8,796 bases of DNA from an uncultured Bacteroidales bacterium (GTDB lineage Bacteria; Bacteroidota; Bacteroidia; Bacteroidales; F082): assembly GCA_937902805.1 (NCBI GenBank), contig CALEMB010000232.1, positions 1 to 8,796 on the forward strand, given 5' to 3'. The notes beneath the pieces are model-generated. The model made no database searches. It was not told the DNA's origin and saw only the letters and a list, made by a program, of their open reading frames with translations. Shown here in pieces: positions 1 to 5,973 of the stretch. Within the stretch, counting starts at the first letter, position 1. Every line of letters starts with the position of its first letter. A program made the position numbers and the translations under genes.

Positions 1-18
1 ATAAAGATTGCTGTTTTA

Positions 19-141
19 TGGTCGGCCCTTCGACAGGCTCAGGGACCTTAACTCTTGCAGGTCGTTGAGCTTGTCGAAACGCCGTCTTGTGAGTTTATTG
101 TGTTTTTGGTCGGCCCTTCGACAGGCTCAGGGACCTTAACT
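19..141. repeat. Three-arm dyad repeat array downstream of moxR
   Basis: This stretch has no gene. A 35-base sequence at 19-53 recurs exactly at 107-141 (period 88). Between the copies, at 59-78, lies an arm in inverted orientation with the core GGTCGTTGAGCTTGTCGAA. Bases 29-48 can pair with 59-78 as a 20-bp stem with two G-T wobbles and one G-G mismatch around a 10-base loop. The same middle arm could instead pair with 117-136. The rightmost copy ends two bases before the moxR stop codon. Neither stem is followed by a U-tract on the minus-strand transcript, so it does not look like an ordinary intrinsic terminator. The core resembles short palindromic intergenic repeats scattered through many Bacteroidetes genomes. 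Its function is unknown. Confidence 0.85.
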
Positions 142-143
142 TA

Positions 144-1109
144 TTACTTTAGCTGGTCAATTATATCTTCTATCGAAATCCCTTCCGCTTCAGCCGTGTA
201 GTTCCTGATGATGCGGTGCCGCAATATCGGCACGGCGACACGTTGCACATCTTCGATGTCGGGGGAATATTTGCCCGTCAGCAGGGCGTTGGCCTTGGCA
301 CCGATGATGAGGTACTGCGAGGCACGCGGTCCTGCTCCCCAGCTAAGGTAACGGTTGGCCCAGTCGTGGGCTTTCTCGGTGTGGGGACGTGTCTTGGCGA
401 CTAGATTCACCGCATATTCATAGACATTGTCCGGCACGGGCACGCGGCGCACCAGCTGTTGGAAATACAAGATTTCCTCGGGTGACAGCACGGCGTTCAC
501 CTCGGCTACATTACCTATGGTGGTGCTTTTCACAATGTTGATTTCCTCCTCATACGAGGGATAGTCAAGCATGAGGTTGAACATGAAACGGTCCAGCTGG
601 GCTTCGGGCAAGGGATAGGTGCCTTCTTGCTCAATGGGGTTCTGCGTGGCCAGCACGAAGAACGGTTCCTGCAACTTATAAGTCTTGCCCGATACGGTGA
701 TGCATTTCTCCTGCATGGCTTCCAACAAGGCAGCTTGCGTCTTGGGCGGCGTACGGTTGATTTCGTCGGCCAAAACGATATTGGCGAAGACGGGGCCTTT
801 GATGAACTTGAACTGGCGAGACTCGTCCAAGATCTCCGTACCTACGATGTCGGAAGGCATCAGGTCGGGGGTGAACTGTATGCGGCTGAAGCTCAAGCCC
901 AAAGCCTTGCCGATGGTATTGACCAACAGGGTCTTGGCCAGTCCAGGCACGCCAACGAGCAGCACATGGCCTTGGCAAAAGATTGACAGAATGGTGTCGT
1001 GGATGATGTCATGCTGTCCGACGATGACTTTTCCGATTTCCTTGCGGAGGGTATCATATTTCTCGACCAATGCCTTGGCACCGTCGACATCTGAAGCGTA
1101 GTTTGTCAT
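144..1109 (-). CDS. moxR: MoxR-family AAA+ ATPase
   Basis: This is a 321-residue cytoplasmic AAA+ ATPase of the MoxR class; members act as ATP-driven chaperones or assembly factors, often for partners with von Willebrand A domains. Visible motifs are Walker A GVPGLAKT (53-60), Walker B VLADEIN (112-118), sensor 1 in ATQNP (154-158), an arginine-finger candidate in LDRF (R174), and a sensor 2-like GPRAS (260-264). The length is normal for the family. I chose the ATG at 1109 because it overlaps the surA stop as ATGA; the frame also allows a TTG start at 1121, four codons earlier. It is the last gene of the run. The usual partner gene encoding a DUF58 protein is not seen within the 143 bases left of it, but it could lie beyond the window. 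The family is certain; the substrate is unknown. Confidence 0.95.
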   Translation of the reverse strand: MTNYASDVDGAKALVEKYDTLRKEIGKVIVGQHDIIHDTILSIFCQGHVLLVGVPGLAKTLLVNTIGKALGLSFSRIQFTPDLMPSDIVGTEILDESRQFKFIKGPVFANIVLADEINRTPPKTQAALLEAMQEKCITVSGKTYKLQEPFFVLATQNPIEQEGTYPLPEAQLDRFMFNLMLDYPSYEEEINIVKSTTIGNVAEVNAVLSPEEILYFQQLVRRVPVPDNVYEYAVNLVAKTRPHTEKAHDWANRYLSWGAGPRASQYLIIGAKANALLTGKYSPDIEDVQRVAVPILRHRIIRNYTAEAEGISIEDIIDQLK

Positions 1110-2485
1110 TGAATGTTCCAATCGTAATAAAAATCACAGTTCTTGTATTCGTCGTCGAGGCGAATGTAAGCCTTGGCGGCTTTGTTGGCCACCCATTTGC
1201 CTACGGCCTGCTGACGTTTCTGGCCCATGGCCCAGTTTTGGATGAGGCTGTAGTCGTCTCTCAGGTTGGCTTTATGGGCTTCGGTCTTCCGCTTGATCAT
1301 GATAAGGCGGAAGGCGTCGCTGTTTTCATTGGTGGTCATCGGCAGCGGGTCGCTGACTTCATTCACATCGAGGCGGCTGACGACGAAAGCCAGGTTCTTG
1401 TATTCGGGATAGCTGCCTTCCAACTCCTGCATGTCTTGCAGGCTGAGCCAGTTGCTTCCCGTGCCTGCGTTGGTGATGTAGCCGCCATTGTTTCTTGAAT
1501 CGTCGTCGCTGAATTTCTTGCAGGCAGCCTCAAAGGTCATATCGCCGTTGCGGATGAGCTGCGCCACTGAGTCGAGTTGGAGTTGGGCTCTCTCAAGGGC
1601 TTCGACGGGTACCTTGGCGGTGAGCAGGATGTGGCGGCAGTTGACGGTCTCGCCACGACGTTCGATGAGTTGGATGATATGGAAGCCAAATTGGGTCTCC
1701 ACCACGTCCGAAATCTCGCCATCTCTTAGGTTGAAAGCGACATTCTCAAATTCGGTGGCATATACGCCCTTGCCGGCAAAGCCGAGCTCGCCGCCTTGTC
1801 TTGCGGAGCCTGGGTCTTCAGAGTAAAGCACAGCCATGGTGGAGAAACTGCTCTCACCTTCGAGGATGCGCTTGCGGATTTGGTAGAGGCGGTCTTTCAC
1901 CTGTAGCTTCTCGTCGATGCTGACGGGTGGACGCTTCACGATTTGCACGATTTCATAGCTGGGTTGGGCGGTCGGCAGGCTATCTTTTGGGATGTCGTTG
2001 TAGAAGGCCCGCACTTCGTTGGGCGTCACCACCACGTTCTCCATAATTTTTGCCTGCACCTGCTCCTGAAGCATCTGGTCTTTCACGGCTTGGCGCACCT
2101 CGTCCTTGATTTCCGACATACTCTTGCCGAACTGCTCTTCCATCTTCTCCTGCGAGCCGATTCTGCTGACGAAATAGCGGATACGTTGGTCCATCTGGGC
2201 CTCCACCTGCTCGTCGGTGACACTGATACTGTCCATTTCGGCCTGGTTGAGCATGAGCTTTTGGAGTAACAGGTCTTCCAAGATGCGGCCACGCACTTCT
2301 TTTCCAGTGCCTTCTGCCATGCCTTGCAAGCGGTATTGCATGTACTGGTTTTCGATGTCGGATTGTAAAATGATGTTCTTTCCGACCACGGCCACCACCT
2401 TGTCAATCACTTGGGCCTGACGGTTTTGTGCCATCATCGGCAAGGCCAAAAGCATGAGTGCTATGATAATCCAGTTTCTTTTCAT
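1106..2485 (-). CDS. surA: SurA-like periplasmic chaperone/peptidyl-prolyl isomerase
   Basis: This is a 459-residue secreted folding factor. In the SurA family such proteins escort unfolded outer-membrane proteins through the periplasm. The first 20 residues form a Sec signal peptide (MKRN, hydrophobic core, then PMMAQ). A SurA_N-type helical region spans about 24-160, followed by parvulin-like domains at about 176-275 and 283-400. The first keeps the GGELGF and FGFHII (H269) motifs but has Q181 where the N-terminal histidine of parvulins normally sits. The second keeps CRHILL (H285) and NNGGY but ends in AFRLIMI instead of the usual GYHII. I start it at 2485 because that puts the signal peptide at the N terminus. 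The frame stays open to an ATG at 2578, but the extra residues are a translation of an intergenic repeat; another ATG lies at 2503. Its stop overlaps the moxR start. Confidence 0.92.
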   Translation of the reverse strand: MKRNWIIIALMLLALPMMAQNRQAQVIDKVVAVVGKNIILQSDIENQYMQYRLQGMAEGTGKEVRGRILEDLLLQKLMLNQAEMDSISVTDEQVEAQMDQRIRYFVSRIGSQEKMEEQFGKSMSEIKDEVRQAVKDQMLQEQVQAKIMENVVVTPNEVRAFYNDIPKDSLPTAQPSYEIVQIVKRPPVSIDEKLQVKDRLYQIRKRILEGESSFSTMAVLYSEDPGSARQGGELGFAGKGVYATEFENVAFNLRDGEISDVVETQFGFHIIQLIERRGETVNCRHILLTAKVPVEALERAQLQLDSVAQLIRNGDMTFEAACKKFSDDDSRNNGGYITNAGTGSNWLSLQDMQELEGSYPEYKNLAFVVSRLDVNEVSDPLPMTTNENSDAFRLIMIKRKTEAHKANLRDDYSLIQNWAMGQKRQQAVGKWVANKAAKAYIRLDDEYKNCDFYYDWNIQ

Positions 2486-2519
2486 TGGTGTTAAAATTGT
2501 CATTTCATTTATTCTTTTT

Positions 2520-2570
2520 CGGCCCTTCGACAAGCTCAGGGACCGAGGTCGTTGAGCCTGTCGAAATCGA
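2520..2570. repeat. Dyad repeat copy in the surA leader
   Basis: This is a second copy of the repeat found at 19-141, here as a compact inverted pair. Bases 2526-2542 pair with 2549-2565, with a G-G mismatch at 2540/2551, a G-T wobble at 2539/2552 and an A-C mismatch at 2533/2558, leaving a loop of about six bases. The left arm differs from those near moxR at one position (CAAGC for CAGGC) and the right arm at one (AGCCTG for AGCTTG). It lies in the 114-base gap between the lipoprotein gene and surA, so it would form a stem in the polycistronic leader about 35 bases before the surA start codon. Confidence 0.85.
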
Positions 2571-2599
2571 AGATTCAACGTAGTTAAACGCCGATCTAT

Positions 2600-3481
2600 T
2601 CAATCAGCATTATACAAAGTGGGAGAGCCCACATACACCTCAAAGGCGCGGTCACGCTTCGCCTTCTCGTAGAGTGACGTTTTCATTCGTTCGAGCATGG
2701 CCTGTTTGCGTTGGGCCAGGATGACGCTCTTGATGTTGTCGCGCACCATCTCCAAGGGCGAGGTGCTTTCTTCCAGAAGGTATTCCACGAAACGCACCAT
2801 GTAGGTGTATTCGTTCATGTCGAAGCAGACGAACCTGTTCTTTTTCAAGAAGCTCTCTGCGTTGAAAATTTCAATCGGGACGATGTTGGTCAACTCATCG
2901 AGGCGCATCCAATGGTCCACGTCGAGGTAACTCTTGGCGGCATAATACATGGCCAGCACATCGATGTTTTGCAACAGCAGCGTGTCGGGGTCGCTCATCA
3001 GCTTCTGGAAGGTGGCTTTTTGCTTGCTGTCCTCGGGGATGATGACGTATGCCACCCGCACCATCGTGTTGCGCAGTTGAAAGTCTTCCTTGTGTTGCTC
3101 GTAGTATTCGGTGATTTCGTCTTCGCTGATGAGGGTGTCCAGTTTCTGGTTGATGAGCTGGGTCTCGTAGGCGTAGATGACAAGCGAGTTTCGGTATTCC
3201 TCCAACTGCTTCTTCAGGTCGAGCTCTTCCATGTTGAGGTTGCTCTCGGCCTGATGGATAAGCACCTCCCTCCTGATCCAGGAGTCGATGAAGGTGCTGG
3301 CATATTGGATGCTGTCCATGATGGAAGCGCCTTCAGGGATGATGCCCTTCAGGTCCGACTCATAGAGGTATTTGCCGTAACACTCGGCCACCACCACTTC
3401 CTTAGAGCTTTTCTGGAAGTAGTCGCAGCCTGCCAACAGCAGTAAGGAAGCGATACCGATGAGAACGCCTATCTTCTTCAT
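2600..3481 (-). CDS. SurA_N-like lipoprotein without a parvulin domain
   Basis: This is a 293-residue predicted lipoprotein. MKKIG is followed by a hydrophobic stretch and the lipobox LAGC, with lipidation predicted at C19. The mature part is rich in charged helices and resembles the N-terminal chaperone region of SurA/PpiD proteins (for example the stretch around SWIRREVLIHQAE, then EDEITEYYEQHKEDF). I find no parvulin signature: there is no ASHIL-type strand, no GGxLG motif and no GYHII. It is therefore probably a non-catalytic chaperone or holdase. The start at 3481 is supported by the signal peptide and by the ATGA overlap with the upstream gene's stop; an in-frame ATG at 3559 would add 26 hydrophilic residues ahead of the signal and is unlikely. 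It sits between two parvulin-containing genes. Annotation as a peptidyl-prolyl isomerase would overstate the evidence. Confidence 0.87.
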   Translation of the reverse strand: MKKIGVLIGIASLLLLAGCDYFQKSSKEVVVAECYGKYLYESDLKGIIPEGASIMDSIQYASTFIDSWIRREVLIHQAESNLNMEELDLKKQLEEYRNSLVIYAYETQLINQKLDTLISEDEITEYYEQHKEDFQLRNTMVRVAYVIIPEDSKQKATFQKLMSDPDTLLLQNIDVLAMYYAAKSYLDVDHWMRLDELTNIVPIEIFNAESFLKKNRFVCFDMNEYTYMVRFVEYLLEESTSPLEMVRDNIKSVILAQRKQAMLERMKTSLYEKAKRDRAFEVYVGSPTLYNAD

Positions 3482-5499
3482 TGATACATCTTTCTTACCT
3501 TTTCCAGTACTTTCTCGTCGATTTTCACGGGATAGCGTTGCTTCAACGACTGCACCCATTTTTGCTCGAGCTCCACTTGATAGTCGGAGGTGACAAGGCC
3601 GCGGGCTTCCTTGAGGGTCTTAGGCTCAGGGTCGCGCAGTTCCCTGATGAAGACGATGGTGGTCGACTGGTCGACGGTGGAGGCAATTTCGTTTCTTTCG
3701 CCCACCTTCCATTCGGTCTGGTCGACATATTGGTTGTCGCCTCTTTGGTAATAGCCCTTACGCACGAAGGCGTAGCCGATGGAGTCGCGGCGGATGGCGT
3801 TCTTCAAGCTGTCGAGTTCGACGCCGCTGTCAATGAGGGCCTTCACCTTGGGCAACGATTCGGGGCGCGTCACCGTGACGATGGTGGCGTAGGCGCGGTT
3901 TTCCCACATATAATTGGTGGCGTTGCGATCATGGAATTCCTGCAGGCCGAGCGTGTCTTTCACGGCTTTGGTCCACACTTCCTTGTCCATGAGGTCGAAC
4001 AGAAGGATACCGTCCTTGTATTCCTGCACCAAGGCCTTGAACTCGGGATATTTGTCCTCAAGGTGGGCATCGGCATAGTCCATCACCTTCTCGTTGGAGA
4101 AAGCTTCATACAATTGATAGGCGTAGGTAGCAGGGGAGACGTGGCGCTGAGGCGTCATTTTCTCCTTGATATAGTCCACGAAATCGCTGACTTTGGTAGC
4201 GTTGCCGTCCATGCTGAACAAGGTAGCACCCATGTCGAGGTTGGTAGCAGGCTTGTATTCGTTGCGCAAGATGGTGCTGTCGACGGTAGCCATGAAACTT
4301 TCCAAAACCTTGTCGTTCTGCTTGAAATGGTAATCCTTCTTTGCCTGTTTGATGACCACCTCTTCCGACTTCTTGGAGCGCATGTCCTTTTCGATGCGTT
4401 CGGTCAGGCCTTTTCTTTCCTTTTCCAAGGTGCCCACTCCGGAATAATCCATCAGTTTGATGATATGGTAGCCGTACATGGTGCGGACAGGCTTGGCTAT
4501 CTGACCCTTTTCCAGCGACTTGCAGGCCTCGATGAACTCGGGGACGATGCGGCTGACGGTGAAGTTACTCAAAGCGCCATTGCGACTGATGGTGCCCTTG
4601 TCGTCAGTGTATTGTTTCACCATTTCGTTCCAATTCTTGCCATCTTGTGCCATCAATTCCTTGTAGATGTTGTCGGCCTTCTTCTGCATGGCGTCCTCGT
4701 CTTCTTCGGAAGCGTCGGCAGGCAATTGCAGGAAGATATGGGCGGCTTGGATGGAGCCTAAGGCATCGGTGATGCTGTTTACCTTGATGAGGTGGTAGCC
4801 GAAGTCACTACGCACGGGCATGGAGATTTCACCTTCTTTGGTGTTATAGGCTCCCGTCTCGAAGGGATACACCATGTCGAAGACGGTGAAATAGCCGAGG
4901 TCGCCGTGGTTGCCGGGACGGGCGGGTGTCTGGTCAGTGGCTTTCATGCCTTTGGCTGAGGGGTCTTCGGAATATTGGTCGGCCAAGGCAGCGAAGTCGG
5001 CACCTTTGGCAATGGCTTTCTTCCTGATTTCCATGGCTTTGTTGTAGGCCTTCAGGGTGTCCGACGGCAAGGCGTTCTTGTCGCAACGGATGAGGATATG
5101 AGAGGCACGGAGGTCCTTCAGCTTGCGCTGATAGGCTTCCTGCACAAGTTCCTCGGTGATGTCGTCACTGCTCATGAAAGGCTTGGCCAGCTGCTTGCGG
5201 TAGCCTGCCAGTTCCTTTTGGAATTTGGCGCTGGTGTCGAGTTTAAGACGTTCGGCTTCCATCACCTTCATGCGGAAGGTCGTGAAGAGGTCGAGGTAGT
5301 CGTCGACAGATTTCTTCTCGATGACGTCGCTCTTAAGGTTGTTCTTGTAGTACACATCACAGAATTCCTTCACCGTGATGTTCTGGTCGCCAATGGTCAT
5401 CAGCACCTGCTTGTCGATCTTCGACTGGGCATTGGCAAATACAGTGGGCATCAAAACCAAAGCCAATGCGATGGCTTTCAAATAGTTGAATTTCTTCAT
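3478..5499 (-). CDS. Secreted peptidyl-prolyl isomerase with two parvulin domains
   Basis: This is a 673-residue exported folding factor that probably assists envelope and outer-membrane proteins. A signal peptide covers about residues 1-25 (MKKFNYLK, hydrophobic core, ANAQ). An N-terminal helical chaperone region (about 30-125) precedes parvulin domain 1 (about 131-241), with RASHILIR (H134), YSEDPSAKG, GDLGYF and FGYHLIKV (H236). Parvulin domain 2 (about 251-350) has AAHIFLQ (H254) and YGYHIIKL (H345). Both paired histidines are present in each domain, so this is the likeliest active isomerase of the cluster. The remaining 320 residues are largely helical and I do not assign them a domain; the layout is SurA/PpiD-like but without a membrane anchor. 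It lies 46 bases after the 141-residue gene, with A-rich sequence before the ATG, and its stop overlaps the next start as ATGA. Confidence 0.93.
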   Translation of the reverse strand: MKKFNYLKAIALALVLMPTVFANAQSKIDKQVLMTIGDQNITVKEFCDVYYKNNLKSDVIEKKSVDDYLDLFTTFRMKVMEAERLKLDTSAKFQKELAGYRKQLAKPFMSSDDITEELVQEAYQRKLKDLRASHILIRCDKNALPSDTLKAYNKAMEIRKKAIAKGADFAALADQYSEDPSAKGMKATDQTPARPGNHGDLGYFTVFDMVYPFETGAYNTKEGEISMPVRSDFGYHLIKVNSITDALGSIQAAHIFLQLPADASEEDEDAMQKKADNIYKELMAQDGKNWNEMVKQYTDDKGTISRNGALSNFTVSRIVPEFIEACKSLEKGQIAKPVRTMYGYHIIKLMDYSGVGTLEKERKGLTERIEKDMRSKKSEEVVIKQAKKDYHFKQNDKVLESFMATVDSTILRNEYKPATNLDMGATLFSMDGNATKVSDFVDYIKEKMTPQRHVSPATYAYQLYEAFSNEKVMDYADAHLEDKYPEFKALVQEYKDGILLFDLMDKEVWTKAVKDTLGLQEFHDRNATNYMWENRAYATIVTVTRPESLPKVKALIDSGVELDSLKNAIRRDSIGYAFVRKGYYQRGDNQYVDQTEWKVGERNEIASTVDQSTTIVFIRELRDPEPKTLKEARGLVTSDYQVELEQKWVQSLKQRYPVKIDEKVLEKVRKMYQ

Positions 5500-5545
5500 T
5501 GGTTTATTTAGAGTTTATTCCGTTTTTTAATAACGCAGTTTGTCT

Positions 5546-5971
5546 TTAAATGTTGTTATTCATCGATTTCATTGCACCTTCCACTTCGAGACCTTCCCTG
5601 AGCACATGGAGATTGTTCACGGAAATGGTGTCGAATATCGGTTTCACCTGCTCAAGCATGCCCAGATGAATCAAGAAACGATTTTCGGGCCATTTTTCCA
5701 GCAGACCCTCTGGAATCTTGTTTTTCATCAGGTTGAGGGCAGTGTTGATCAAGGTCTCAGTGCCTTTCCCACCCGACACTTGCACCAATAAGTCGCTGCC
5801 TCTCAATTCCTCAATGGTCAGGTCGGCGGAGATGCTTGACTTGATGAATCCCAGATTGAGCGGGTAGGCGACGCGGATGGTTTTGTCGTTGACGTAGCTG
5901 AAGGAGATGTTTTGTTCAGCTTTTTCGAGTATGATGTTAGATAATTCAGGGAACGAAATGGATGCTTTCAT
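5546..5971 (-). CDS. Unrecognised 141-residue protein downstream of guaB
   Basis: I do not recognise this family. The protein has no signal peptide and no membrane segment, so it is probably cytoplasmic. It begins with a short hydrophobic-patterned stretch (MKASISFPEL), has alternating polar/nonpolar segments suggesting beta strands over about 20-66 (for example SFSYVNDKTIRVAY), then helices around 70-110, and ends in the polar tail MKSMNNNI. A GGKG at 67-70 is not a convincing nucleotide-binding loop by itself. Its ATG lies two bases after the guaB stop codon, so it is almost certainly cotranscribed and probably translationally linked with guaB. Base composition and strand match its neighbours and the frame is intact, which supports a real gene. 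Function cannot be given from the sequence. Confidence 0.8.
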   Translation of the reverse strand: MKASISFPELSNIILEKAEQNISFSYVNDKTIRVAYPLNLGFIKSSISADLTIEELRGSDLLVQVSGGKGTETLINTALNLMKNKIPEGLLEKWPENRFLIHLGMLEQVKPIFDTISVNNLHVLREGLEVEGAMKSMNNNI

Positions 5972-5973
5972 TT

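Noticed and set aside
20..141. CRISPR-like array
   Set aside because: There are only two direct copies, the intervening segment contains an inverted copy of the repeat rather than a unique spacer, and no cas genes are present.
107..141. Intrinsic terminator of the operon after moxR
   Set aside because: On the minus strand the potential stem is followed by AAAAACAC and not by a U-tract, and pairing within a single copy is short and bulged.
2560..2600. Internal promoter for surA (TACGTTGA on the minus strand)
   Set aside because: It departs from TAnnTTTG at the last two positions and has no supporting upstream element.
2711..3445. Long plus-strand open frame opposite the lipoprotein gene
   Set aside because: It lies wholly antisense to a gene with a clear signal peptide and operon overlap, has no recognisable domain, and shows the histidine- and valine-rich composition typical of antisense frames.
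3481..4761. 426-codon plus-strand open frame opposite the double-parvulin gene
   Set aside because: The minus strand here encodes clear parvulin motifs; the plus-strand translation has no family resemblance and no promoter or ribosome-binding signal that I can see.
5521..5535. Short dyad CGTT / AACG with an A/T run as a terminator between the unknown gene and the double-parvulin gene
   Set aside because: The stem is only about four pairs and A/T-rich in the middle, too weak for an intrinsic terminator.
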